Shown: positions 56,377-64,000 of the stretch, in pieces
How positions within the stretch are numbered: position 1 is the first letter of the stretch
Layout: every line of letters begins with the position of its first letter
Origin: Anaerolineales bacterium
Lineage (GTDB): Bacteria > Chloroflexota > Anaerolineae > Anaerolineales > UBA11579
Direction of reading: 5' to 3'
Length of the DNA stretch: 64,000 nt
Assembly: GCA_019637755.1 (NCBI GenBank)
Contig: JAHBVC010000001.1
Location: forward strand, 834,480 to 898,479
Notes under the pieces: model-generated
Told to the model about the DNA's origin: nothing
The model's database searches: none
The model's input: only the letters and a program-made list of their open reading frames with translations
Position numbers and translations under genes: made by a program

Positions 56377-57351
56377 TTAGGTGCCGATGAGCTGCGCCGG
56401 GCCGCCCGGGCTGGCGCGCAAGACGCGCTGCACGCCGGGGATCTCCGCCAGGCGCAGGGCCACTTCGGTGGAATCGGCGGCGTGGGTGAGCACATGCACG
56501 TTAGGCCCGGCATCCAGTGTGTAGCCGGCCTGCAGCCCTTCGGCGCGCCAAGCCGCCACGGCGCGCATCACTGCCAGGCTGGGCGGCTGCCAATACAACA
56601 AGGGCGGCTGCGAGGTCATCATCACCGCGTGCATCAGGTGATTGTCGAGCTCCATCACCGCCGCCAGCGCGGCCAGGTCTTGCGCCTCGATGGCGGCGCG
56701 CGCCTGCGCCAGGCGCTGCTCGGCGCCGTGCAAGCGGGCGGCCTGCAGCGGGCTGGTCTCCGCCAGCGGGTGGCCGGCGCTGGAGCCGACCGCCTTGTGC
56801 TCTTCGCTGATCACGGCAATGTTGTCGACCAGCTCCCAATGCTGGCGCGGGGCCACGGAGTAGGCGAAGCTGGCCTCATCGCTCTCGGCGGCGCGCCATT
56901 CTACAAAGCCATCCGGCACGGAGCGGCTGGCTGAGCCTGAGCCGCGGCGGGCCAGGCGCGAGAGGGCGCGCTCGTCCAATTGCAGGCCGGCGGCGCGGCT
57001 GGCGGCCAAGGCCAGGGCAGCAAATGCTGAAGAAGATGAAGCAATGCCTGAGCCGCTGGGAAAATTGTTGCTGCTTTCTACGCTGGCGAAGTGCTGAATG
57101 CCCGCCATGCTGCGCACAATATCCAGCACGGCGGCCACGCGCGCCACCTGCGGCGGGCTGGCCGGCGCGGCGTTGAGCTGCAGGGTATCGGCCGCCAACG
57201 CATCGTCAAAGCGCACGGTGGTGCGCGTCTCCAAGCCCGCCAGGTTCATCGAAAGCGAGCTGTTGGCAGGCAAACGCAACGCATCGTCGCGATTGCCCCA
57301 ATACTTGATGAAGGCGATATTCGGGTGAGCCAGTGCGGTGGCGCTTTGCAT
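56377..57351 (-). CDS. mvaD: Diphosphomevalonate (or phosphomevalonate) decarboxylase
   Basis: A 324-residue GHMP-fold decarboxylase of the mevalonate route to isoprenoids. Typical parts are [20 protein letters not shown] (Lys16), [21 protein letters not shown] (ATP loop), [16 protein letters not shown] (catalytic Arg) and [11 protein letters not shown] (catalytic Asp). The three residues needed for decarboxylation are all present. In some Chloroflexota an enzyme of this family acts on mevalonate monophosphate instead, so substrate is uncertain. Compared with common forms, WGK is WGN and CRSLFGG is SRSVPDG. It lies 32 nt upstream... of no isoprenoid partner; the opp operon end is next to it. 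Confidence 0.85.
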   Translation of the reverse strand: MQSATALAHPNIAFIKYWGNRDDALRLPANSSLSMNLAGLETRTTVRFDDALAADTLQLNAAPASPPQVARVAAVLDIVRSMAGIQHFASVESSNNFPSGSGIASSSSAFAALALAASRAAGLQLDERALSRLARRGSGSASRSVPDGFVEWRAAESDEASFAYSVAPRQHWELVDNIAVISEEHKAVGSSAGHPLAETSPLQAARLHGAEQRLAQARAAIEAQDLAALAAVMELDNHLMHAVMMTSQPPLLYWQPPSLAVMRAVAAWRAEGLQAGYTLDAGPNVHVLTHAADSTEVALRLAEIPGVQRVLRASPGGPAQLIGT

Positions 57352-57383
57352 GCGATGGTTCGCCGGAGCTAAGGAGCGGCCGC

Positions 57384-58379
57384 TCAGGCCAGGAAGTCCT
57401 CAGCAAAATGGCAGGCCACCTGGTGCCCCGGGCGCAGCTCACGCAGCTGTGGCTCTTCGGCCGCACAGCGTTCCAGGCGGGCGATCGGGCAGCGCGGGTG
57501 GAAGCGGCAACCGCTGGGCGGATTCAGCGGGCTGGGCACATCGCCAGTGAGCACGGCGCGCGTGCGCTTGCGCTCCGGATCGGGCATGGGGATGGCCGAC
57601 ATGAGCGCCTGGGTGTAGGGGTGCAACGGCTTGGCGAAGAGCTCATCGCGGGTGGCTACCTCGACAATTTTGCCCAGATACATCACGGCGACGCGGTCGG
57701 AAATATGTTCGACCACCGCCAGGTTGTGCGCCACGAACAGATAGGTCAGCCCAAGCTCATCTTGCAAATCCTTGAGGATATTGAGCACCTGGGCCTGAAT
57801 CGACACATCCAGAGCCGATACCGGCTCATCGAGAATAATGAATTCGGGATCCAGCACGAGAGCACGCGCAATGCCGATGCGTTGGCGCTGGCCGCCGGAG
57901 AATTCGTGCGGGTAGCGGCTGGCATGGTATTCCTCCAGCCCCACCATCTTGAGCGCCTTGAGTACGCGCGCATAGCGTTCATCTACACTGCCAAGCTTAT
58001 GGATCACCAGGCCTTCGGCAATCGCATCGCCCACGGGCAACCGCGGATCGAGCGAAGCGTACGGATCCTGAAAGACGATCTGCATCTTGCGGCGCAACTG
58101 CTTGAGCTCTTCGCCACGCGCGGCGAAGACGTCTTGCTCGCGGAAGAAGACGTTGCCGCCGGTGGCGCTATCCAGGCGCAGCATGGTTTGGCTCACCGTG
58201 GTCTTGCCGCAGCCGGATTCGCCCACCAAGCCGAGCGTTTCGCCCTGCTTGATGCTGAAGCTGACATCGTCTACCGCTTTGACTTCGGCCACCTGATTGG
58301 ACAGGAAGCCATCATTGACTGTGTAGTATTTGCGCAGGTTCTCTACGCGCACCAAATCGTGAGCTTGTTTTGCACTCAT
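57384..58379 (-). CDS. oppF: Oligopeptide/dipeptide ABC transporter ATP-binding protein
   Basis: A 331-residue ATPase of the peptide ABC importer. Walker [19 protein letters not shown], the Q-loop [14 protein letters not shown], signature [19 protein letters not shown] and Walker [19 protein letters not shown] are intact. The C-terminal oligopeptide-family extension has [17 protein letters not shown] with four cysteines, a likely Fe-S or zinc site known in this family. Its ATG overlaps the oppD stop by 4 nt. Last gene of the operon; it lies 32 nt from mvaD. Confidence 0.95.
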   Translation of the reverse strand: MSAKQAHDLVRVENLRKYYTVNDGFLSNQVAEVKAVDDVSFSIKQGETLGLVGESGCGKTTVSQTMLRLDSATGGNVFFREQDVFAARGEELKQLRRKMQIVFQDPYASLDPRLPVGDAIAEGLVIHKLGSVDERYARVLKALKMVGLEEYHASRYPHEFSGGQRQRIGIARALVLDPEFIILDEPVSALDVSIQAQVLNILKDLQDELGLTYLFVAHNLAVVEHISDRVAVMYLGKIVEVATRDELFAKPLHPYTQALMSAIPMPDPERKRTRAVLTGDVPSPLNPPSGCRFHPRCPIARLERCAAEEPQLRELRPGHQVACHFAEDFLA

Positions 58380-59422
58380 ACACCCGCCAGCGTGATCGGG
58401 GCCGTGTGGCCCTCGGCGTTCTCATATAACCAGCAGCGCACCAGGTGGCCGGGGGCCACTTCCTGCAGGCTGGGTTCGGCATGGTTGCAGATCTCCAGGC
58501 CATACTGCTCGCGCGCTTTGCAGCGCGGGGCAAAACGGCAACTGGGTTGCAAGCCGATCAGGTTAGGCACCGCGCCGGGAATGGTTTCGAGGCGCTCTTT
58601 GACATCCCCCAAGACCGGGATCGATTCCTGCAGACCGACGGTGTACGGATGCAAGGGCTGCTTGAACAAGCGGCGCGTATCGGTCTGCTCGACGATCTGG
58701 CCGGCATACATCACCGCCACGCGGTCAGCCATCTCGGCCACCACGCCTAGATCATGCGTGATGAGGATGACCGAGGTGCCGGTTTCGGCGCTGAGCTCGC
58801 GCAGCAGATCCAGGATCTGCGCCTGGATGGTAACGTCCAGCGCGGTGGTGGGCTCATCGGCGATGAGCAGCTTGGGCTTGAGCGCCAAGGCCATGGCGAT
58901 CATTACGCGTTGCGCTTGCCCACCGGAGAGTTGGTGCGGGTAGGCTTTGGCGCGGCGCTCAGGGTCAGGAATGCCCACCTGGCGCAGCAGATCCACGGCG
59001 CGCGCCCAAGCCTCTTTCTTATCCAGCTTCTCGTGGATATCAAAGACTTCGACCAGTTGCGCGCCAATCGTGAACACCGGGTTGAGGCTGCTCTTGGGCT
59101 GCTGAAAGATCATCGAGACGTGCTGGCCGCGAATGCGGTTCATTTCCCGGCCGCTCTTCAGTAGCAGGTCTTCGCCTTCCAGAACGATCTCGCCGGAGAC
59201 GATCTTGCCGGGGGCATCCACCAGGCGCAGCACAGACAGCGAAGTTACGCTCTTGCCGCAGCCTGATTCGCCCACCAGGCCAAAGATCTCGCCGGGGGCA
59301 ACCTCAAAGCTGACGTCATCCACCGCGGTGAGCACACCGTCCTCGGTGAAAAAATATGTCTTGAGATGATTGACCGCCAGCAGGGGCTGCTGTGCGGCCG
59401 CAAGGGTGTTGTTTTTAGCCAT
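58376..59422 (-). CDS. oppD: Oligopeptide/dipeptide ABC transporter ATP-binding protein
   Basis: A 348-residue ATPase partner of OppF. Walker [22 protein letters not shown]-loop [14 protein letters not shown], signature [19 protein letters not shown] and Walker [19 protein letters not shown] are present, with the C-terminal Cys cluster [19 protein letters not shown]. It couples ATP hydrolysis to peptide import with OppBC. It starts 6 nt after the oppC stop. Confidence 0.95.
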   Translation of the reverse strand: MAKNNTLAAAQQPLLAVNHLKTYFFTEDGVLTAVDDVSFEVAPGEIFGLVGESGCGKSVTSLSVLRLVDAPGKIVSGEIVLEGEDLLLKSGREMNRIRGQHVSMIFQQPKSSLNPVFTIGAQLVEVFDIHEKLDKKEAWARAVDLLRQVGIPDPERRAKAYPHQLSGGQAQRVMIAMALALKPKLLIADEPTTALDVTIQAQILDLLRELSAETGTSVILITHDLGVVAEMADRVAVMYAGQIVEQTDTRRLFKQPLHPYTVGLQESIPVLGDVKERLETIPGAVPNLIGLQPSCRFAPRCKAREQYGLEICNHAEPSLQEVAPGHLVRCWLYENAEGHTAPITLAGV

Positions 59423-59428
59423 GGCTAC

Positions 59429-60382
59429 CTATTTCTTGGCCACCTGTGCCAGGCGCGGGTCCATCGCATCGCGCACGCCATCCCCCAGCAGGTTGAAGGC
59501 CAGCACGGTGAGCATGATCGCCAGGCCGGGGAAGAAGACTAGATGCGGAGCGGTGAAAACCTGGTTGCGCTCGCTGCCCAGCATGGTGCCCCACTCCGGC
59601 GTGGGCGGCTGGGCCCCCAGGCCTAAGAAGGAGAGCGCGGCAGCTTCGAGGATCGCCGCGGCAATGCTCAGCGTAGCCTGCACCACCAGGGTGGGCAAGG
59701 CGTTGGGGAAGATACGAATGAACAGCAGGCGCAGCGGGTTGGCGCCCAGGGCGCGTGAGGCTGAAACGAACTCCTGCTCTTTAATCGAGAGCACCGAGGC
59801 GCGCACCAGGCGAGCAAACACGGGGATATTGACGATGGCAATCGCATACAACGCGTTCTGTAGGCCACGGCCGATCACGGTGATGATGGCAATCGCCAGC
59901 AAAAAGCTGGGGAAGGCTAAAACTACATCCATCATGCGCATGATCAGGTTGTCCACCCAACCGCCGACATAGCCCGAGAAGGCGCCAATCACCGCGCCGA
60001 CGATGACCGCCATGCCGATGGTGGAGAAGCCGATGAATAGCGAAACACGCGTACCGTAGAGGATGCGGCTGTATACATCGCGATAGTTGGCATCAATGCC
60101 CATGATGTGCTCGGGCTTATCCTCCGGGCAGCCCAACAAATGGATGCAGGGCGCCTCACGCTCTTTGAGCGTCTCTACCCCCAGCAAGGATTGCACGGGG
60201 TCGTAGGGCGCCAACACCGGCGCCAGGATCGCCACCAGGGTCAGAAACGCCAGGATGATCATGCCGGCAATCGCATTGCGTTGCTGGAACAGGCGGCGCC
60301 AGGTGAGCGCCGCCAGGCTGCGGGAGCGCAACGCATCGGTTGGCGCGGGGACAAGGGATTCGATAGTGGTATTGCTCGACAT
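59429..60382 (-). CDS. oppC: Oligopeptide/dipeptide ABC transporter permease
   Basis: A 317-residue inner-membrane permease with about six helices. An N-terminal OppC segment WRRLFQQRNAIAGMIILAFLTLVAILAP is followed by a loop with two Cys (HLLGCPEDKP) before the DVYSRILYGTRVSLFIGF helix. The EAA loop ASRALGANPLRLLFIRIFPNALP contacts the ATPases. It begins 2 nt after oppB ends. Confidence 0.94.
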   Translation of the reverse strand: MSSNTTIESLVPAPTDALRSRSLAALTWRRLFQQRNAIAGMIILAFLTLVAILAPVLAPYDPVQSLLGVETLKEREAPCIHLLGCPEDKPEHIMGIDANYRDVYSRILYGTRVSLFIGFSTIGMAVIVGAVIGAFSGYVGGWVDNLIMRMMDVVLAFPSFLLAIAIITVIGRGLQNALYAIAIVNIPVFARLVRASVLSIKEQEFVSASRALGANPLRLLFIRIFPNALPTLVVQATLSIAAAILEAAALSFLGLGAQPPTPEWGTMLGSERNQVFTAPHLVFFPGLAIMLTVLAFNLLGDGVRDAMDPRLAQVAKK

Positions 60383-60384
60383 GG

Positions 60385-61467
60385 CTATCTCAATCGAATG
60401 CGTGGATCAATATAGGCGTAGGAAATATCCACCAGCATGTTCACGACCACATAGCCGAGGGCGACCACAACGGTAAAGCCCTGGATGATGGGGTAATCGC
60501 GCCCGGTGATGGCGTCAAACAAGGCGCGCCCCACGCCCGAGATGCCAAAGGTAGTTTCGGTAAGCACCGCGCCGGCAAACAAGGTGCCGACCTGAATACC
60601 GATGACGGTGATCACTGGCAACAAGGCGTTGCGCAGGGCATGTTTGAGGATGACCAGGCGCTCGGCCACGCCTTTGGCGCGGGCGGCGCGCACATACTCA
60701 CGGCCGAGCACATCCAGCATGCTGGAGCGGGTGATGCGGGCAATAATGGCCAGCGGAATGGTGCTGAGCGCCACCGCCGGCAGGATCATATGGCGGAACG
60801 CATCGACAAACACTGACCATTGCCCGGTAATTAGTGCATTGAAGAAAACAAAGTTCGAGAAGAAATCGGCGGCCATGTACGCCGTGGTGCCACGCGTCAG
60901 GGCCCAGCCCCAGGCTTCGTAAAACGGCGTGGGGATCACACCAGCGGTCAGCCGCCCGGTGGGCGCCAGCCACAGCGGCGTATCTTTGAGCAGGATGGCA
61001 AACACATAGGCCAACATCAAGCCGAGCCAATACACCGGCATGGAGACGCCGATGTTGGCGCCCACCATGGTGGCCACATCCACCGAGGAGTTGCGCCGCA
61101 CAGCGGAGAGGATGCCCATAGGCACCCCCACCAGGATGGAGATCACCAAGGCCGAGAAGCCCAGCTCCAGCGTCACGGGCAGGCGCTCAATGATCATTTG
61201 CGATACCGGGCGGCTGTAGCGGATCGAATCGCCGAAGTTGCCACGCAGCAGGATCTCCTGCATGTAGATGCCCAGTTGCACCACCATAGGCTTATCCAGC
61301 CCCATGCGCTCATTGAACGCGTTGCAGGTGGCTTCGCTGGCGCGTTCGCCCAGGGCGGAGCGGCAGGGATCACCGGGGATGGCCCGCGCGATGACAAAGG
61401 TCACCACAAGGATGCCAAGGATCACCGGGATGGTGAGGAGGATACGTCTCAGAATGTACTTTGCCAT
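60385..61467 (-). CDS. oppB: Oligopeptide/dipeptide ABC transporter permease
   Basis: A 360-residue permease. The start AKYILRRILLTIPVILGILVVTFVIARAIPGDP is typical of DppB/OppB, and the EAA loop is YVRAARAKGVAERLVILKHALRNALLPVI. A longer than usual periplasmic loop (about 180-215, LKDTPLWLAPTGRLTAGVIPTPF) is present. It follows the binding protein gene by 104 nt on the same strand. Confidence 0.95.
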   Translation of the reverse strand: MAKYILRRILLTIPVILGILVVTFVIARAIPGDPCRSALGERASEATCNAFNERMGLDKPMVVQLGIYMQEILLRGNFGDSIRYSRPVSQMIIERLPVTLELGFSALVISILVGVPMGILSAVRRNSSVDVATMVGANIGVSMPVYWLGLMLAYVFAILLKDTPLWLAPTGRLTAGVIPTPFYEAWGWALTRGTTAYMAADFFSNFVFFNALITGQWSVFVDAFRHMILPAVALSTIPLAIIARITRSSMLDVLGREYVRAARAKGVAERLVILKHALRNALLPVITVIGIQVGTLFAGAVLTETTFGISGVGRALFDAITGRDYPIIQGFTVVVALGYVVVNMLVDISYAYIDPRIRLR

Positions 61468-61571
61468 TGGCCTGGTCTCTTTGAGCCAACGCGGGATGGG
61501 CTTGGCGAAGAACTCGCCTCACCCACCCCGCGCGGTTGCTCAGAGTCTAGGTACTAGAACTCGTTTGCAGA

Positions 61572-63275
61572 TTACTGGGCGTTGATGAAGCTATCCCACA
61601 GGTAACCGTAGTAGTCGAAGCTACCAGTGTTACCGACGTGGTACGGGCTGGATGCATCCAGACCGCGGGCCCAAGAGGCCACCACGTCATCCGCATCGAG
61701 GGCGGAACCGTCATGGAACTTGACGCCTTCACGCAGGCTGCAGGTCCACACGGTGGATTCGTCATTGGCGACACATGCGGTAGCCAACTCAGGGAAGGTT
61801 TCGCCGGAGTCCTGGCCGTATTCCAACAGGGTCTCAACGACCTGCTGGCAGGCGGTCAGGGACTCACCATCGGTCTCATCCGCGCAGTCCAAGCTGATCG
61901 GCTCGGCGTTCTGGATGACCACGATGCTGTCGGTGCCGTTGTCAAAGAAGTTGAACTGCGGAGCACCGAAGGGCGGGTAGTAAGCGCCTTGCAGCGCGGT
62001 GGAGGCGGCGTGCGAAGCAGAGCCGTGCGCCACCGGGATCAAGGGCACCAGCTCCTTGATGGCGTTGTTGGCCTGGGCATACAGCGGAGCGGCGGTGGCC
62101 AGGTCAGAGATCGAGGAGGCCTCTTGCAGGGCTTCGTAGATCTCAGCGTGGGCCGTACCAAACTGCGGGTTGTTGGCCGCAAAGTGGAAGTCCAGGAAGT
62201 TGGTGACGTGCGGGTAGTCCGCGCCCCAACCCAACAGGTGCATACCGTCGGTCAGAGTGCCGGAGGTGGACGCATCGATGAACTCACCGGATTCCATCGG
62301 CACGACTTCCACGGTGATGCCCAGGTTTTCCTGCAGTTGCGCCTGGATCTCAGTGGCTACACGAGCCGGCTCGGGCAGGTAGACGCGGAACACATCGCGG
62401 TAGTACAGCTTGGTGGTGAAACCATCCGGGTAACCGGCCTCGGCCAACAGGGCGCGGCCAGCTTCGGCGTCGAAGGTGTACCAGTCCTCGCCCTCACAAC
62501 CGTTGGGGATACCGCAGGGGGTGAAGTGGGTGGCGACTTCGGAGCCAGCCGGGTAGAAGTTATCCACAATGCGCTGGTAGTCCAGGCCCATGGCGATGGC
62601 GCGGCGCACATCCACATTGTCAAACGGGGCAGCCGTGTTGGTGAAGCCCACGTAGAAGACGTTGGGATTGTCCTGGTTGATCAGCTGCAGGTTGGGGTCG
62701 CTCTCGATGGTAGCGTAGTCAGACGGGCTGACGTTGGAGATGAAGTCCGCCGTGCCGGCCTGCAGTTCCTGCAAGCGGGCGGCGCCTTCGGTCAACCAGC
62801 GCAGGGTTACCGTGCTGGCTGCGCTCTTCTGACCCCAATAGTCGTCAAAGCGGGTGTAGACGATCTGGTTGCCACGATCCCACTGGGCCACCTTGAAGGG
62901 GCCAGTACCGATCGGGTTCTCCAGCAAGTCGCCGCTGCCGCCCGTGCGGGCGATGTGCTCCTGCGGCTGAATACCAAACGGCGTAAAGGCGATCTTGGCC
63001 TCGAACGCCGGGTCCGGCTTGCACAGGGTGAACACAACGGTCAGCTCATCCACCGCTTCGATGGAGAGCACCTTGCCGCCGTAATCACAGCTGCCGGCAT
63101 CCAGCTTCAGGCCTTCAAACTCTGCCATGGCGGCAAATTCATCCTGAGCCGCACCGGTGTCGCCACCGGTCGCGGTGTCCTCAGTGGTGGCTGCGGGAGC
63201 GGTAGCGCCGCCGCAAGCAACCAGCACGAGGCTCAGCGCCACGAGCAGAGCAAATAACGTGCTCAATTTCTTCAT
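61572..63275 (-). CDS. oppA: Peptide ABC transporter substrate-binding lipoprotein with circularly permuted domain order
   Basis: A 567-residue family-5 binding protein. The signal peptide ends in LVLVAC (lipidated Cys21), then a Thr/Gly/Ala linker. The mature part starts with what is normally an internal piece: VDELTVVFTLCKPDPAFEAKIAF, then NPIGTGPFKVAQWDRGN and the lobe-2 core to VPLIPVAHGSAS and ALQGAYYPPFGAPQFNFF, the usual C-terminus. Only then come SIVVIQNAEPISLDCADETDG, VVETLLEYG, FPELATACVAN and LREGVKFHDGSALDADDVVAS, normally the N-terminus. The final residues LWDSFINAQ would normally lead into the piece found near the start. I chose ATG 63275 (AGGAG at 9 nt) over ATG 63281 (3 nt). 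Confidence 0.9.
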   Translation of the reverse strand: MKKLSTLFALLVALSLVLVACGGATAPAATTEDTATGGDTGAAQDEFAAMAEFEGLKLDAGSCDYGGKVLSIEAVDELTVVFTLCKPDPAFEAKIAFTPFGIQPQEHIARTGGSGDLLENPIGTGPFKVAQWDRGNQIVYTRFDDYWGQKSAASTVTLRWLTEGAARLQELQAGTADFISNVSPSDYATIESDPNLQLINQDNPNVFYVGFTNTAAPFDNVDVRRAIAMGLDYQRIVDNFYPAGSEVATHFTPCGIPNGCEGEDWYTFDAEAGRALLAEAGYPDGFTTKLYYRDVFRVYLPEPARVATEIQAQLQENLGITVEVVPMESGEFIDASTSGTLTDGMHLLGWGADYPHVTNFLDFHFAANNPQFGTAHAEIYEALQEASSISDLATAAPLYAQANNAIKELVPLIPVAHGSASHAASTALQGAYYPPFGAPQFNFFDNGTDSIVVIQNAEPISLDCADETDGESLTACQQVVETLLEYGQDSGETFPELATACVANDESTVWTCSLREGVKFHDGSALDADDVVASWARGLDASSPYHVGNTGSFDYYGYLWDSFINAQ

Positions 63276-63348
63276 AGTCATAATCTCCTAAAGTTACTTC
63301 TCCGTCCAAAAAAATTTATACGTTTGGGTGGACCTGTGGCTCGTCGGC

Positions 63349-63358
63349 TCACCTCCTT
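63349..63358 (-). other. Strong Shine-Dalgarno-like sequence in the opp leader without an obvious gene
   Basis: The minus strand reads AAGGAGGTGA about 75 nt before oppA. No ATG follows at proper spacing, and a GTG inside the motif itself is too close to be served by it. Further on, GTCCA and TGGAC can pair around an A/T-rich loop. It may be a structured leader or anti-Shine-Dalgarno lure; no known riboswitch is recognised. Confidence 0.35.
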
Positions 63359-63387
63359 CCACTACCGTGCTGAAGGTAGAATTATTG

Positions 63388-63417
63388 ATTATAGTACCCT
63401 TTGGGGATACAGGTCAA
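63388..63417 (-). promoter_or_regulatory. opp operon promoter (sigma-A type)
   Basis: On the minus strand TTGACC (63412-63417), an 18-bp spacer and TATAAT (63388-63393) form a strong promoter about 110 nt before oppA. Confidence 0.82.
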
Positions 63418-63441
63418 CGCCCCGCACCCCTGGCGCGACAG

Positions 63442-64000
63442 TTAGTGAGACAAAATTTGGGAGAGGAACAGCTTGGTGCGCTCTTCCTTGGGCGAGCTGA
63501 ACACCTGCTGCGGGGTGCCTGATTCCACGATCAGGCCGTGATCCATAAAGATCACTTCATCCGCGGCGGCACGCGCAAAGCCCATTTCATGGGTTACGCA
63601 GACCATCGTCATGCCTTCTTTGGCCAGGGTCAGCATCACATCCAGCACTTCTTTGATCATTTCGGGATCGAGGGCGCTGGTGGGCTCATCGAAGAGCATG
63701 ATCTTGGGGTTCATCGCTAGGGCGCGGGCGATCGCCACGCGCTGCTGCTGGCCGCCGGATAGCTGCGCCGGAAACTTATCCGCCTTGTCCTGGATGCCCA
63801 CGCGGCGCAACTGCTCATGGGCAATGCGCACCGCCTCGTCCTTCTGGCGGCCACGCACCACGCGCTGCGCCATCACCACGTTATCCAGCACGGAAAGGTG
63901 CGGGAAGAGGTTGAACAACTGAAACACCATGCCGATCTCAGCGCGGATGCTGTTGATGTCTTTATTCTTTTCATTCAGGCGCTTGCCATCCACCCACACT
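63442..64000 (-). CDS. glnQ: Amino-acid ABC transporter ATP-binding protein GlnQ-like (partial, 5' end outside window)
   Basis: The C-terminal 185 residues of a polar amino-acid importer ATPase. Q-loop [19 protein letters not shown], signature [19 protein letters not shown], Walker [17 protein letters not shown]-loop [22 protein letters not shown] and the end [19 protein letters not shown] are typical of GlnQ/HisP. The Walker A region lies beyond the right edge. It imports amino acids with a permease and binding protein not seen here. The opp promoter lies just past its stop; no terminator is visible between them. Confidence 0.93.
   Translation of the reverse strand, partial: VWVDGKRLNEKNKDINSIRAEIGMVFQLFNLFPHLSVLDNVVMAQRVVRGRQKDEAVRIAHEQLRRVGIQDKADKFPAQLSGGQQQRVAIARALAMNPKIMLFDEPTSALDPEMIKEVLDVMLTLAKEGMTMVCVTHEMGFARAAADEVIFMDHGLIVESGTPQQVFSSPKEERTKLFLSQILSH

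Noticed and set aside
57333-58943. 536-codon open frame on the plus strand opposite oppF/oppD
   Set aside because: It lies antisense to two genes with intact ABC motifs; the composition is the His/Ala/Gln/Arg mix produced by reading GC-rich codons backwards, and it has no recognisable domain.
61638-63257. 539-codon open frame on the plus strand opposite oppA
   Set aside because: Antisense shadow of the binding protein gene. It has no promoter or Shine-Dalgarno, and its Gly/Val/Arg/Gln-rich composition is typical of such shadows.

Overview
The window is 64 kb of GC-rich, densely coded bacterial chromosome with about 57 protein genes and two tRNAs. Gene content fits a Chloroflexota bacterium, probably Anaerolineae; this is an inference, with no rRNA or search result behind it. 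Supporting features are a SecA with very large insertions, a mevalonate-type decarboxylase, a methylmalonyl-CoA mutase split into separate catalytic and B12 subunits, two DnaE polymerases, and many genes whose -10 box lies only 5-9 nt before the start codon, as expected for leaderless mRNAs.

Layout. 1-3.7 kb: the end of a metal ABC transporter with two permeases carrying winged-helix tails, then metE under a cobalamin riboswitch. 3.8-5.3 kb: an AT-rich pair (unknown small protein and trypsin-like protease) beside tRNA-Glu. 5.4-8.0 kb: a DUF1295 membrane protein and the methylmalonyl-CoA mutase catalytic subunit. 8.3-13.0 kb: a three-gene restriction-modification-like island made of a motif-IV-less methyltransferase-like protein, an Eco57I-type methyltransferase and a GIY-YIG/helicase fusion. 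13-19 kb: a possible DhaL-like protein, phosphofructokinase, the replicative DnaE and a VOC protein. 19.4-31.8 kb: SecA, a metallo-hydrolase, MutM, Prs, MeaB, the mutase B12 subunit, L28/S18, MoaB and a GH1 glycosidase. 31.9-37.4 kb: an aldehyde dehydrogenase, tRNA-Lys, an error-prone DnaE2 behind a LexA-type box and a CopD protein. 37.4-47.3 kb: an ECF sigma factor with a zinc-finger partner, a DUF4173 protein, a 36-residue membrane peptide, a response regulator, UvrC, a GT4 glycosyltransferase, a YbaK deacylase and UvrB. 47.4-57.4 kb: SecG, a solute-binding protein, a lytic transglycosylase, RadC, acylphosphatase, a degenerate MA-type peptidase, a HEAT protein, RseP and MvaD. 57.4-63.4 kb: an oppABCDF operon. 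The window ends inside a GlnQ-type ATPase gene.

How genes work together. metE (B12-independent) is predicted to be switched off by B12, while the split mutase and MeaB use B12. uvrB and dnaE2 carry similar candidate SOS operators, which suggests a shared DNA-damage response. Sec translocation (SecA, SecG), lipoprotein binding proteins and RseP form an envelope theme.

Most notable observation: the binding protein of the opp operon (61572-63275) appears circularly permuted. The segment that normally begins the mature family-5 binding protein is at its C-terminus. The conventional binding protein at 47718-49448 is an internal control for the usual order.
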